Shown: in pieces, positions 33,979-44,135 of the stretch
How the letters are laid out: each line of letters starts with the position of its first letter
Position numbering within the stretch: the first letter of the stretch is position 1
Assembly: GCA_965235415.1 (NCBI GenBank)
Contig: CBDDXD010000002.1
Coordinates: 1-64,000, forward strand
Reading direction: 5' to 3'
DNA length: 64,000 bases
DNA from: Fontibacterium subtropicum
GTDB taxonomy: Bacteria; Pseudomonadota; Alphaproteobacteria; Pelagibacterales; Pelagibacteraceae
Notes under the pieces: generated by a model
Seen by the model: only the letters and a program-made list of their open reading frames with translations
Told to the model about the DNA's origin: nothing
The model's database searches: none
Program-made: the position numbers and the translations under genes

Positions 33979-35376
33979 TTAAAAATGAATTGCTCTTTTA
34001 TCAACTGCTAAAGCAGCCTCTTTAATCGCCTCAGCTAAAGTAGGATGGGCATGACACGTTCTTGCAATATCTTCCGCGCTTGCACCAAACTCCATAGCCA
34101 AAGCCATTTCTGCGATCATATTACCAACGTCCGGTCCAATCATATGAACACCTAAAACTCTATCTGTTTTTTCATCAGATAAAATTTTAACAAATCCATC
34201 TCCTTCATCATTAACTTTTGCTCTAGCATTTGCTGCAAAAGGAAATTTACCAACTTTATAAGATATTTTTTGCTCTTTTAATTGTTCTTCTGTTTTCCCA
34301 ACTGAAGCGACTTCAGGAGAAGTATATACAACGCCAGGAATAACATCGTAATTAACATGCCCAAATTTTCCGCTAAGCAACTCTGCAACTGCAATTCCTT
34401 CCTCTTCGGCTTTATGTGCCAACATTGGACCAACAATTACATCTCCTATTGCATAAATGTTATCTAAATTAGTTTTGTATTTATGATCTGTTTCAACTCT
34501 TCCTTTTGAGTCTAGCTTAACTCCAATTTTATCAAGGTTTAATCCTACCGTGTTAGGTTTCCTACCCACTGACATTAATACAATATCACAATCAATATCA
34601 CTTTTTGCCCCATTCTTCTCAACGGTAACAGTCGCACCATTTTTACTTTTTTTAACACCCACTACTTTTGTTGAAAGATTAAATTGCATTCCTTGTTTTT
34701 GTAATATTTTTAAAAAAGCATCAGAAACTTCTCTGTCCATGCCTGGAGTTATATGGTCTAGAAATTCTACAACTTGAACTTCCGATCCTAATCTTAACCA
34801 AACCGAACCCATTTCTAGCCCAATGTAACCAGCTCCAATAACAATAAGTTTTTTAGGTACCGAAGTTAAGTTTAATGCTCCAGTTGAAGACACTACTGTC
34901 TTTTCATCAATTTCTATATTTGGAAGAGAAATTGGAACAGAGCCAGTTGCTATGATTGCATTCTTAAATTTGTAATCTTTTTGATTATTAGACTGATCTG
35001 TTACTGAAACTGTATTTTTATCCTTAAATGCTCCAAAACCTTTAATGTAAGTAACTTTATTTTTTTTAAACAAAAATTCTATTCCTTTTGTAAGTCCTTC
35101 AACACCCTTTGATTTATGACTCATCATTTTTGCAAGGTCTAATGATGGTTCATTAATATTGATGCCTATATTTTTAAACTCAGTTTTTGCTTTTTTGTAA
35201 AGTTCGGAAGAGTGTAATAGAGCTTTAGAGGGTATACATCCTACATTAAGGCAAGTGCCCCCTAATGTTCCTCTAGACTCAATGCATGCAGTTTTTAATC
35301 CCAATTGAGCGGCCCTAATTGCCGCAACATAACCTCCTGGTCCTCCTCCTATAACTAAAAAATCAAACTCTTCCAT
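33979..35376 (-). CDS. lpd: Dihydrolipoyl dehydrogenase (E3)
   Basis: A 465-residue flavoprotein with FAD motif GGGPGGYVAA, redox-active C42/C47 in GGTCLNVGCIPSK, NAD motif GAGYIGLEMG and the C-terminal His-Glu pair in CHAHPTLAEA. It reoxidises the lipoyl group of the 2-oxoglutarate dehydrogenase E2. It lies 3 bp behind sucB at the end of the TCA operon. Confidence 0.96.
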   Translation of the reverse strand: MEEFDFLVIGGGPGGYVAAIRAAQLGLKTACIESRGTLGGTCLNVGCIPSKALLHSSELYKKAKTEFKNIGININEPSLDLAKMMSHKSKGVEGLTKGIEFLFKKNKVTYIKGFGAFKDKNTVSVTDQSNNQKDYKFKNAIIATGSVPISLPNIEIDEKTVVSSTGALNLTSVPKKLIVIGAGYIGLEMGSVWLRLGSEVQVVEFLDHITPGMDREVSDAFLKILQKQGMQFNLSTKVVGVKKSKNGATVTVEKNGAKSDIDCDIVLMSVGRKPNTVGLNLDKIGVKLDSKGRVETDHKYKTNLDNIYAIGDVIVGPMLAHKAEEEGIAVAELLSGKFGHVNYDVIPGVVYTSPEVASVGKTEEQLKEQKISYKVGKFPFAANARAKVNDEGDGFVKILSDEKTDRVLGVHMIGPDVGNMIAEMALAMEFGASAEDIARTCHAHPTLAEAIKEAALAVDKRAIHF

Positions 35377-35379
35377 GAA

Positions 35380-36573
35380 TTATAAATTTAAAAAAAGTCT
35401 TCTCGGATCTTCTAAATATTCTTTAACTCTTACTAAAAATGATACAGCATCTTTTCCATCAATAATTCTGTGATCGTAAGATAAAGCCAGATACATAATA
35501 GGTCTAACTTCAACTTTTCCATCAACAACAACTGCACGCTGAACAATATTATGCATTCCTAGTACCCCTGATTGTGGAGGATTTAATATTGGTGTTGATA
35601 ACATCGAGCCATAAATTCCGCCGTTCGTAATTGTAAAAGTTCCACCCTGAAGTTCTTCAATAGACAATTGTCCTGTTTTTGCTTTTTCGCCTAAAGCAAT
35701 TATTTGTTTTTCAATATCTGCAAATGATAGCTCATCCGCATCTCTTACTACTGGAACAACTAATCCTTTCTCTGTACCAACAGCAACACCTATATTGTAA
35801 TAATTTTTATAAACAATTTCATCTTGTTGAATTTCTGCGTTAATAATTGGAAAAGCTTTTAAAGCTTCAACACAAGATCTTACGAAGAATGACATAAATC
35901 CTAATTTAACTCCGTATCTTTTCTGAAAACCGTCTTTATATTCAGCTCTCATTTCAATAATTCTCGACATATCAACTTCATTAAATGTCGTAAGCATCGC
36001 AGCATTATTTTGAGCTTCTTTCAATCTTTTAGCGATAGTTGATCTTAATCGAGTCATTTTAACTCGTTCCTCATCTCCTTTAGTGACTCTTGCTTTAGAT
36101 GGTGAAGAAGGTAAACCCATGGACTCCAATAAATCTCCTTTTAAAATTCTACCGTCTCTTCCAGATCCACTTATTGTGTTAATATCAATTCTTTTTTCCT
36201 CAACTATTCTCTTAACTGCTGGTGATAATATTTCTTTTTTACTTGTTAAAACTTCTACTGTTTTTGATTTTACTGGTTCTGATACTTTTATTGACTCAGA
36301 GGCTTTTGCTGGTTCTTTTTTTGAAGCACTAGCTGTTCCAGCTCCAACAGATCCTAAAACCGCGCCAACATTAACAGTTGTGCCTGCTTGAATTCTAATT
36401 TCAGATAAAATTCCAGTCTCCGGAGAAGGTACTGAAACACTAACTTTATCTGTTTCTAATTCAACAACTGGTTCATCTGCTTTAACTGAATCGCCAACTT
36501 GTTTTAACCACTTTGAGACTGTCGCTTCCGTTACTGACTCGCCAAGGGTAGGTACTACTAAATCTTTTGCCAT
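35380..36573 (-). CDS. sucB: Dihydrolipoyl succinyltransferase (E2 of 2-oxoglutarate dehydrogenase)
   Basis: A 397-residue E2: N-terminal lipoyl domain with lipoylated Lys43 (ELETDKVSV), a Ser/Ala/Lys linker, the E3/E1-binding domain (about 115-150, AVKRIVEEKRID) and the catalytic domain ending SYDHRIIDGKDAV, whose His and Asp act in acyl transfer. It makes succinyl-CoA. It starts 3 bp after sucA. Confidence 0.96.
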   Translation of the reverse strand: MAKDLVVPTLGESVTEATVSKWLKQVGDSVKADEPVVELETDKVSVSVPSPETGILSEIRIQAGTTVNVGAVLGSVGAGTASASKKEPAKASESIKVSEPVKSKTVEVLTSKKEILSPAVKRIVEEKRIDINTISGSGRDGRILKGDLLESMGLPSSPSKARVTKGDEERVKMTRLRSTIAKRLKEAQNNAAMLTTFNEVDMSRIIEMRAEYKDGFQKRYGVKLGFMSFFVRSCVEALKAFPIINAEIQQDEIVYKNYYNIGVAVGTEKGLVVPVVRDADELSFADIEKQIIALGEKAKTGQLSIEELQGGTFTITNGGIYGSMLSTPILNPPQSGVLGMHNIVQRAVVVDGKVEVRPIMYLALSYDHRIIDGKDAVSFLVRVKEYLEDPRRLFLNL

Positions 36574-36576
36574 TAT

Positions 36577-39519
36577 TTATAAAAGTACTTTTGATATTAT
36601 TTCGTCCTGTTGTTGTACATGTTTTTTCAAATATCCGGTAGCTGTTGAAGCGGAAGGTTTTCTGCCAACATATTGAACATTTTTTGATTTGGCACCAATT
36701 AAACCTAATGTCCAATTGATATACTTTTCAACAAAACTCCATGCCCCCATATTTTCTGGCTCTTCCTGACACCAAATAAATTCATCGGCATTTTTGAATC
36801 TTTTTAAGAAACTAGCTAATTTTTTTACCGGGAATGGATATAACTGTTCAATCCTTAATAATTGAACTTTAGGATTTCTTATAATTTCTCTTTTTTCAGA
36901 AATATCAAAATAAACTTTTCCAGAACAAAGAACGACACGTTTAATTTGATCGTCTTTTGCTAATTTAATTAAATTATATTCCGGAAAATCAGCATGGTCT
37001 GGTAATATCCTATGAAAAGAATTTTCTGGCAAAAAATCTTCAATTTCAGAAACACATTTTTTATGTCTTAATAAAGATTTTGGAGAAAAAACTATAAGAG
37101 GTTTTCTGAATGTTCTATGAATTTGTCTTCTTAATAAATGAAAATAATTTGCAGGCGTAGTACAATTGACCACTTGCAAATTTTCTTGAGCACAAGATTG
37201 AAGATATCTCTCAATTCGTGCCGAAGAATGCTCCGGTCCTTGTCCTTCATATCCATGTGGAAGAAGCATTACTAAACCACTAGCACGTGTCCATTTTTTT
37301 TCTCCGGAAGTAATAAACTGATCTATTATAATTTGAGCACCATTTGCAAAGTCACCAAATTGTGCTTCCCACAAAACTAGTGTTTCTGGAGATGATAATG
37401 AATATCCATATTCAAATCCTAAAACTCCAAATTCTGATAAAAAACTATCGATAATCTCAAATTGAGCTTGTTTTGTACTAAGATTTTTTAAAGGATAATA
37501 TTTTTCTCCAGTTTCTTGATCAAGGATACTGGCATGTCTTTGGCTAAAAGTTCCTCTTGATGAATCTTGCCCAACAAATCTTACTGGGTAACCCTCTAGT
37601 AATAATGTAGCACAAGCCAGACTCTCAGCTGTGGCCCAGTCAAAACCTTTTCCAGTTTCAAACATTTTTTTCTTTGCTTCAAAAAGTCTTTTTATTGTTG
37701 AATGAAAATTTAAATTTTGTGGAAGATTACAAATTTTTTCACCAGCTTGATGAATTAAATCTAAATCAACACCTGTTACACCTCTACGATCTGACCCAAT
37801 TTCAGTTGTAAATTTTGACCAACTTCCCGTGAACCAATCCACTTGGTTTGGAATATAACTCTTTGATGCTTCAAATTCAGCATCTAAAAATTTTTTAAAA
37901 TTATCTTTCTCTTTTAGAAAATCTTCATTGCTTAAAACGCCCTCTTGAATAAGTTGATTTACATAAATTGTTAATGTTGTGTTATGCGCTTTAATTTTTT
38001 TGTACATTAAAGGTTGAGTAAATGAAGGCTCGTCTCCTTCATTGTGACCAAATCTTCGATAACAAATAATATCTATCACAACATCTCTTTTAAATTTTTG
38101 TCTGTATTCTGTTGCAATTCTTGCACAATAAACAACGGATTCTGGATCATCCCCATTAACATGTAATATTGGGGCCTGAACCATTTTAGCTACTTCGGAT
38201 GGATAAGGTGAAGATCTTGCGTAAGAAGGACTTGTAGTAAAACCGATTTGATTGTTAACAATAATATGAATTGTTCCTCCGGTATTGTGTCCTTTCAAAC
38301 CAGACATGGCAAAACATTCTGCAACAATTCCCTGTCCTGCAAATGCCGCATCTCCATGCAAAAGAACAGGCACTACTTTTGTTCTTTGCGGATCATTATG
38401 AAAAAACTGTTTTGCTCTTGTTTGTCCGAGCACTACAGGATTTACAGCTTCAAGATGAGAAGGGTTCGCAGTTAAACTTACATGCACATTATTACCATTA
38501 AAATCTCTGTCTGCTGATGCTCCTAAATGGTACTTAACATCACCTGAAACACCAGCTGTATCTGGTCCTGGGTCCCCAGAAAATTCTTTAAATATTTTTT
38601 TAAATGGTTTTTGAATAACGTTCGCAAGAATATTTAATCTGCCTCTATGAGGCATTCCAATTTTAATCTCTTTAACACCTAAACTTCCTCCAACTTTGAT
38701 GATCTGCTCAAGCGCAGGAATTAAAGACTCACAGCCATCTAAACCAAATCTTTTTGTACCAACAAACTTAGTATGACAATAATTTTCAAATCCTTCTGTC
38801 TCAACTAATTTTTTAAAAATTGCTTTCTTTCCTTCGATAGTAAAGTTAGCTTCTTTACCTTTTCCTTCAATTCTTTCTTGGATCCATCTTTTTTCTTCTG
38901 GATCTGACATATGCATAAACTCTATTCCAATTTTTGAACAATATGTTTTTAATAAAATTTCTAATATTTCATTAACAGTCGCATACTCAAATCCAAGAAC
39001 CTTATCTAAAAATATTTTTCTGTTTCTATCTTCTTTTTTAAACCCATATGTTTCTGGATTAAGTTCAGGATGATAATGTTTTTCTTGAAGTTGTAATGGA
39101 TCTAAGTCTGCAATTAGATGACCTCTTATCCTATAGGCTCTAATCATCATAATCGCTCTGATAGAGTCAATCGTAGATCTTTCTACATCCACTCTTTCAT
39201 TATTTGGTAAACTTTTATTTTTTTCTAAAATTTTTTCTTTAATTGAATTCCCATTTAAATTTTTTGGAAGATATTTCTCATAAACATCTAAGTCTCCATT
39301 AGAAATATGTTTAATATTTGATGGCGCCCAACTAGGACCTTGACTTTCTATAATATTATTTTTTTGATCACCAAGACCTTCAAAAAACTGTCTCCAACTA
39401 TCCGGAATACTTGTAGGATTTTCTACGTATTTAGCGTAAAGTTTTTCAATATAAGAAGAATTTGTGCCTGATAAAAAAGATGTTTTTTGAAAAATAATAT
39501 TATCTTCTTGTGAGGACAT
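36577..39519 (-). CDS. sucA: 2-Oxoglutarate dehydrogenase E1 component
   Basis: A 980-residue thiamine-diphosphate enzyme with N-terminal SSYIEKLYAKYVENPTSI, the substrate His in GMPHRGRLN, the ThDP motif around HGDAAFAGQG...IVNNQIGFTT, and the transketolase-like C-terminal half (GQDSSRGTFSQRHA, EGQGPEHSSARIER). It decarboxylates 2-oxoglutarate in the TCA cycle. It is preceded by sucD (26-bp gap) and followed by sucB. Confidence 0.97.
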   Translation of the reverse strand: MSSQEDNIIFQKTSFLSGTNSSYIEKLYAKYVENPTSIPDSWRQFFEGLGDQKNNIIESQGPSWAPSNIKHISNGDLDVYEKYLPKNLNGNSIKEKILEKNKSLPNNERVDVERSTIDSIRAIMMIRAYRIRGHLIADLDPLQLQEKHYHPELNPETYGFKKEDRNRKIFLDKVLGFEYATVNEILEILLKTYCSKIGIEFMHMSDPEEKRWIQERIEGKGKEANFTIEGKKAIFKKLVETEGFENYCHTKFVGTKRFGLDGCESLIPALEQIIKVGGSLGVKEIKIGMPHRGRLNILANVIQKPFKKIFKEFSGDPGPDTAGVSGDVKYHLGASADRDFNGNNVHVSLTANPSHLEAVNPVVLGQTRAKQFFHNDPQRTKVVPVLLHGDAAFAGQGIVAECFAMSGLKGHNTGGTIHIIVNNQIGFTTSPSYARSSPYPSEVAKMVQAPILHVNGDDPESVVYCARIATEYRQKFKRDVVIDIICYRRFGHNEGDEPSFTQPLMYKKIKAHNTTLTIYVNQLIQEGVLSNEDFLKEKDNFKKFLDAEFEASKSYIPNQVDWFTGSWSKFTTEIGSDRRGVTGVDLDLIHQAGEKICNLPQNLNFHSTIKRLFEAKKKMFETGKGFDWATAESLACATLLLEGYPVRFVGQDSSRGTFSQRHASILDQETGEKYYPLKNLSTKQAQFEIIDSFLSEFGVLGFEYGYSLSSPETLVLWEAQFGDFANGAQIIIDQFITSGEKKWTRASGLVMLLPHGYEGQGPEHSSARIERYLQSCAQENLQVVNCTTPANYFHLLRRQIHRTFRKPLIVFSPKSLLRHKKCVSEIEDFLPENSFHRILPDHADFPEYNLIKLAKDDQIKRVVLCSGKVYFDISEKREIIRNPKVQLLRIEQLYPFPVKKLASFLKRFKNADEFIWCQEEPENMGAWSFVEKYINWTLGLIGAKSKNVQYVGRKPSASTATGYLKKHVQQQDEIISKVLL

Positions 39520-39545
39520 ATAATTTTTATAATCGTAGTAAAATA

Positions 39546-40421
39546 TTAAGTCTTAAGTTTGTCAAATAAAGTTTTTCCAATATCTGCTGGGGAATTTGCA
39601 ACTGTTATTCCACAAGATTTCATTGTTTCTATCTTGTCTTTAGCAAGACCTTTTCCTCCAGAAATAATAGCTCCTGCATGTCCCATTCTTCTTCCTGGAG
39701 GAGCAGTTACTCCAGCAATAAATCCAACGACTGGTTTTTTAATTTTTGAAGATTTTAGAAATTCAGCGCCTTCCTCTTCTGCGCTTCCACCAATTTCTCC
39801 GATCATGATAATTGATTTAGTTTCATCATCTTTTAAAAATAAATCTAAACAATCAATAAAATTTGTTCCGTTTATAGGATCGCCACCAATTCCAATGCAT
39901 GTAGACTGTCCTAGTCCAAGGGCAGTGGTTTGAGCAACAGCTTCATACGTTAAAGTTCCTGATCTTGATACAATCCCAACTGACCCTTTTTTGTGAATGT
40001 GCCCTGGCATAATCCCAATCTTACATTCATCTGGCGTGATAATTCCTGGGCAGTTTGGTCCTATTAATCTACTTTTAGATTTAATTAATTTTTCTTTAAC
40101 TTTCACCATGTCTAAGACTGGAATACCTTCTGTAATACAAACAATTAAAGGTATTTTGCTGTCTAATGCTTCAATAATAGCTGCTGCTGCATAAGGAGCT
40201 GGAACATAAATCATAGTTGCATCAGGCTTTACTTTTTCTACTGCCTCAGCAACGGTATTAAAGACTGGAAGACCTAAATGAGTTTGCCCGCCTTTTTTGG
40301 GAGTAATTCCTCCAACTAAATTTGTTCCATATGCAAGAGCTTGTTCAGAATGAAATGTTCCATGCTTTCCTGTAAAACCCTGACAAATGACTTTAGTTTT
40401 TTTATTTACTAAAACGGACAT
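39546..40421 (-). CDS. sucD: Succinyl-CoA synthetase alpha subunit
   Basis: A 291-residue subunit with the CoA-binding Rossmann part (ICQGFTGKHGTFHSEQA) and the phosphohistidine in GRRMGHAGAIISGGKG. The start at ATG 40421 (MSVLVNKKTKV) is preferred over an in-frame ATG at 40457, which would reach into sucC. It forms ATP or GTP from succinyl-CoA. It lies 1 bp after sucC. Confidence 0.96.
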   Translation of the reverse strand: MSVLVNKKTKVICQGFTGKHGTFHSEQALAYGTNLVGGITPKKGGQTHLGLPVFNTVAEAVEKVKPDATMIYVPAPYAAAAIIEALDSKIPLIVCITEGIPVLDMVKVKEKLIKSKSRLIGPNCPGIITPDECKIGIMPGHIHKKGSVGIVSRSGTLTYEAVAQTTALGLGQSTCIGIGGDPINGTNFIDCLDLFLKDDETKSIIMIGEIGGSAEEEGAEFLKSSKIKKPVVGFIAGVTAPPGRRMGHAGAIISGGKGLAKDKIETMKSCGITVANSPADIGKTLFDKLKT

Positions 40422-40422
40422 A

Positions 40423-41583
40423 TTAAGCAGTTGCCTCGACAATTTTCTTTGCTGCATCTGATAAATTATCTGCAGAAATTATTTTTAAACCAGATTTTTT
40501 TAAAATTTCTTTACCTTCATCAACTTTTGTTCCTGCTAATCTAACGACAAGGGGAACTTTAAGATCGACTTCTTTTGCAGCCTCAATAACCCCTTGTGCA
40601 ATAATATCGCATCGCATAATCCCACCAAAAATATTTATTAAAATTCCCTCAACATTTTTATCTGATAATATAATTTTAAATGCAGCAGATACTTTTTCTT
40701 TTGTGGCTCCACCTCCTACATCTAAAAAATTTGCTGGCTCTGAACCGTAAAGTTTTATGATATCCATGGTTGCCATTGCAAGACCCGCACCATTGACCAT
40801 ACAACCAATTTTTCCATCCAATTTTATGTAGGTTAATTCATATTTACTAGCCTCAATCTCTATTGGATCTTCTTCATTCAAATCTCTTAGATCTTTAATT
40901 TCTGGATGTCTAAAAAGAGCATTATCATCAAAACTTATTTTTGCATCTAAACACTTAATCTGATCTTCTGTTGTAAGAATTAAAGGATTGATTTCAATTA
41001 AATTTCCGTCTGTATTAACTAAAGTGTCATATAAAGACTGAGCAATTTTTTTTGCCTGATTTTTTTGATCGCCGTTCAAGTTAAAAGGTTTTACAATAGA
41101 CTCTAAATCTTCATCTTTTAACTTTGCTGATAATGAAACACGAGTTGTAATAATTTTTTCAGGAGTTTTATCTGCAACTTCTTCAATATCCATTCCTCCT
41201 TCGGCACTAGATATAAATGCAATCTTAGAGGAAGCTCTATCGACTAAACATGATAAATAAAATTCTTTTTTAATATCCGATGCTTCTTCTATGTAAATTC
41301 TTTTTACTTCCCGTCCTTGAGGCCCTGTTTGATGTGTAACCAGAACTTTTCCAAGTAAATCCTTGCATTTTTGCTTTAGTTCATCGATATTTTTAACTAA
41401 TTTTACACCACCAGCTTTTCCTCTTCCGCCTGCATGTATCTGGGCTTTCACCACATACATTTTGCTATTTAGCTGTTTAATTTTTTCATCAATTTCATTT
41501 AAATTAAAAATAACAACACCTTTCGAAACGGGGGCACCAAATTTCTTTATTAATTCTTTTGCCTGATGTTCATGTATATTCAT
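40423..41583 (-). CDS. sucC: Succinyl-CoA synthetase beta subunit
   Basis: A 386-residue ATP-grasp subunit: MNIHEHQAKELIKKFGAPV-type start (seen as MNIHEHQAKELIKKFG), AGGRGKAGGVK, GNLIEINPL and the C-terminal NIFGGIMRCD ligase loop. It pairs with the sucD product. The gene lies 6 bp after mdh. Confidence 0.97.
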   Translation of the reverse strand: MNIHEHQAKELIKKFGAPVSKGVVIFNLNEIDEKIKQLNSKMYVVKAQIHAGGRGKAGGVKLVKNIDELKQKCKDLLGKVLVTHQTGPQGREVKRIYIEEASDIKKEFYLSCLVDRASSKIAFISSAEGGMDIEEVADKTPEKIITTRVSLSAKLKDEDLESIVKPFNLNGDQKNQAKKIAQSLYDTLVNTDGNLIEINPLILTTEDQIKCLDAKISFDDNALFRHPEIKDLRDLNEEDPIEIEASKYELTYIKLDGKIGCMVNGAGLAMATMDIIKLYGSEPANFLDVGGGATKEKVSAAFKIILSDKNVEGILINIFGGIMRCDIIAQGVIEAAKEVDLKVPLVVRLAGTKVDEGKEILKKSGLKIISADNLSDAAKKIVEATA

Positions 41584-41589
41584 GAAAAA

Positions 41590-42576
41590 CTAATACTTTG
41601 GCTTAACAGTTTTTATTTTTGCAACTTCAGGATCGAGTTTGAAAAGATCTTGAGTTAATTTTTTAACTGAATCAACAGATTTTAGAAACATATCTTTTTC
41701 TTCAGGATTAAATTTAATCTCAATAACTTTTTCAACTCCTTTTGCACCAATTACAACAGGTACACCTACGTAAAGATCATCAACTCCATATTCACCATCT
41801 AAATAAACAGCACACGGTAAAATTTTCTTTTTATCTTTTAAAAATGCTTCTGCCATTTCAATAGCTGAACTTGCTGGAGCATAATAAGCAGATCCTGTTT
41901 TTAATAATTTTACGATTTCAGCTCCTCCGTCTCGAGTTCTTTGTATTATTTTGTCTATTCTTTCTTTGGTCGACCATTTCATATCTATAAGATCTGGAAT
42001 TGGTATTCCCGCAACTGTAGAATATCTAGCAAGTGGAACCATTGTATCCCCGTGTCCTCCTAGAACAAAAGCAGTTACATCTTCGATAGAAACTTTAAAT
42101 TCTTCAGACAAGAACAATCTAAAACGAGACGAATCTAAAACACCTGCCATACCAACTACTTTTTCAGCTGGTAAACCTGAATATTTTTGTAATGCTAAAA
42201 CCATAACATCTAAAGGATTAGTGATACAAATTACAAAAGCATTAGGAGAGTATTTTTTAATTCCTTCACCAACTTGTTTCATTACTTTTGAATTGATTCC
42301 TAAAAGATCATCTCTACTCATTCCTTCTTTTCTTGGAACACCAGCAGTTACAATAATGACATCTGAATTTGCAATATCAGCGTAGCTTGTTGTTCCTTTA
42401 AGATTTGCATTAAAACGTTCAACCGCTCCTGATTGGGCGATGTCTAAGGATTTCCCCTCTGGCAATCCTGCTGCAATATCAAAAATAACAACATCTCCTA
42501 ATTCTTTCAAAGAGACTAAATGAGCTAGAGTTCCTCCTATTTGTCCTGATCCTATAAGTGATATTTTTTTTCTCAT
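41590..42576 (-). CDS. mdh: Malate dehydrogenase (LDH-like type)
   Basis: A 328-residue NAD enzyme with GSGQIGGTLA, substrate arginine region TAGVPRKEGMSRDDLL, NPLDVM and catalytic His in LGGHGDTMVP. It belongs to the lactate-dehydrogenase-like MDH clade usual in alphaproteobacteria. It oxidises malate to oxaloacetate. It is 4 bp behind mmsA and leads the suc genes. Confidence 0.96.
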   Translation of the reverse strand: MRKKISLIGSGQIGGTLAHLVSLKELGDVVIFDIAAGLPEGKSLDIAQSGAVERFNANLKGTTSYADIANSDVIIVTAGVPRKEGMSRDDLLGINSKVMKQVGEGIKKYSPNAFVICITNPLDVMVLALQKYSGLPAEKVVGMAGVLDSSRFRLFLSEEFKVSIEDVTAFVLGGHGDTMVPLARYSTVAGIPIPDLIDMKWSTKERIDKIIQRTRDGGAEIVKLLKTGSAYYAPASSAIEMAEAFLKDKKKILPCAVYLDGEYGVDDLYVGVPVVIGAKGVEKVIEIKFNPEEKDMFLKSVDSVKKLTQDLFKLDPEVAKIKTVKPKY

Positions 42577-42580
42577 ATTT

Positions 42581-44077
42581 TTAATTCATTGTTGGCATTG
42601 TGAAATTTGAAGTTGCCTTTATACCAGAAGGCCATCTCGATGTAATAGTTTTTAATTTAGTGTAAAATCTAACTCCTTCCATTCCGTGAACATTTTGATC
42701 GCCAAACAAAGACCTTTTCCAACCACCAAAACTATGAAAGGCCATTGGTACAGGTATTGGAATATTTACGCCAACCATTCCAACCTTAATATGACTTGAA
42801 AATGTTCTTGCACTATTACCATCCCTTGTAAAAATACTTACTCCATTGCCAAATTCATGTTTGTTAATTAAATCTAAAGCCTCATTAAAATTTTTTGCTC
42901 TTACAACTGAAAGTACGGGACCAAATATTTCTTCTTTATAAATTCTCATATTTTCTTTTACATGATCAAATAAACAGCCCCCTAAGTAAAAACCCTTTTC
43001 ATGTCCCTGAGGTTTTTTTATTTTTCTTCCATCTACAACTAATTTAGCACCTTCTTTAACTCCTAAATCTACATAACTTGTAACTTTTTCTAAATGTTGT
43101 GCGGTAACTAATGGGCCCATATCCATTCCTTTATCAAGACCAGGTCCAACTTTTAAATTATTAACTTCTTTCGCAAGTTTATCCACTAACTCATCTGCTA
43201 TATTTCCAACGGCAACTGCCACAGATTGAGCCATACATCTTTCGCCGGCTGAACCATATGCAGCGCCCATAAGCCCTGCAACAGCCTGATCTAAATCAGC
43301 ATCGGGCATTACGACACAATGGTTTTTGGCTCCTCCTAATGCTTGAACTCTTTTTTCAAATTTTGCAGCATTTTCATAAATGTACTTTGCGATAGGAGTT
43401 GAGCCTACAAAACTAATTGCGCTAATATTTGGATTTGAAAGTAGCGCATCCACAGATTCTTTATCTCCATTTACAACATTAAAAACTCCATCAGGTAAAC
43501 CTGCTTCTTTTAGTAATTGTGCTAATTTTATGGAACAACTTGGATCTTTTTCAGATGGCTTTAAAATAAAAGTATTTCCGCATGCAATTGCTAAAGGAAA
43601 CATCCACATTGGAACCATTGCTGGAAAATTGAAAGGAGTGATTCCAGCACAAACCCCTAGTGGTTGTCTTATCGACCAACTGTCAACATTGGTTCCAACA
43701 TTTTCCGTAAATTCACCTTTTAATAAATGCGGTATCCCACATGCAAATTCTACAACCTCTAAGCCTCGAGTTAAAGATCCCTTGGCATCATCATAAACTT
43801 TGCCATGTTCTGATACGATAATTTTTGTAAGTTCATCTGAATTTTTTTCTATCAATTCTTTAAATTTAAATAAAATTCTTGCCCTTTGTAAGGGTGGGAC
43901 TTGTGACCAGGTTAGAAATGCTTTACTTGCAATCGCAACTACATCATCAACATCTTTTTTTGTAGCCAGATTTACTTTAGCAGAAACCTCGCCCGTAGCT
44001 GGATTAAAAACATCAGAAGTTTTTTTTGAGGATCCAGGAAAAGATTTTCCGTTTACAAAATGCTCTATAATTCTCAT
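42581..44077 (-). CDS. mmsA: Methylmalonate-semialdehyde dehydrogenase (CoA-acylating)
   Basis: A 498-residue aldehyde dehydrogenase of the MMSDH class: N-terminal NGKSFPGSSKKTSDVFNPATG-like region, CAGITPFNFPAMVPMWM, active-site Cys in GERCMAQSV and the IPIPVPMAFHSFGGWK motif typical of the CoA-dependent family. It makes propionyl-CoA from methylmalonate semialdehyde (valine) or acetyl-CoA from malonate semialdehyde. It is first in the mmsA-mdh-suc operon; a good promoter lies directly upstream. Confidence 0.93.
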   Translation of the reverse strand: MRIIEHFVNGKSFPGSSKKTSDVFNPATGEVSAKVNLATKKDVDDVVAIASKAFLTWSQVPPLQRARILFKFKELIEKNSDELTKIIVSEHGKVYDDAKGSLTRGLEVVEFACGIPHLLKGEFTENVGTNVDSWSIRQPLGVCAGITPFNFPAMVPMWMFPLAIACGNTFILKPSEKDPSCSIKLAQLLKEAGLPDGVFNVVNGDKESVDALLSNPNISAISFVGSTPIAKYIYENAAKFEKRVQALGGAKNHCVVMPDADLDQAVAGLMGAAYGSAGERCMAQSVAVAVGNIADELVDKLAKEVNNLKVGPGLDKGMDMGPLVTAQHLEKVTSYVDLGVKEGAKLVVDGRKIKKPQGHEKGFYLGGCLFDHVKENMRIYKEEIFGPVLSVVRAKNFNEALDLINKHEFGNGVSIFTRDGNSARTFSSHIKVGMVGVNIPIPVPMAFHSFGGWKRSLFGDQNVHGMEGVRFYTKLKTITSRWPSGIKATSNFTMPTMN

Positions 44078-44090
44078 TTAAATTAATAAG

Positions 44091-44119
44091 AAAATATAAG
44101 GATAAAATTAAGCTGTCAA
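44091..44119 (-). promoter_or_regulatory. Promoter of the mmsA-mdh-sucCDAB-lpd operon
   Basis: On the minus strand, TTGACA (44119-44114), a 17-bp spacer and TATTTT (44096-44091). The predicted transcript start is about 7 nt before the mmsA ATG, leaving almost no leader. It separates this operon from the sdh genes upstream. Confidence 0.65.
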
Positions 44120-44135
44120 ATAATGAAGTAAAAAA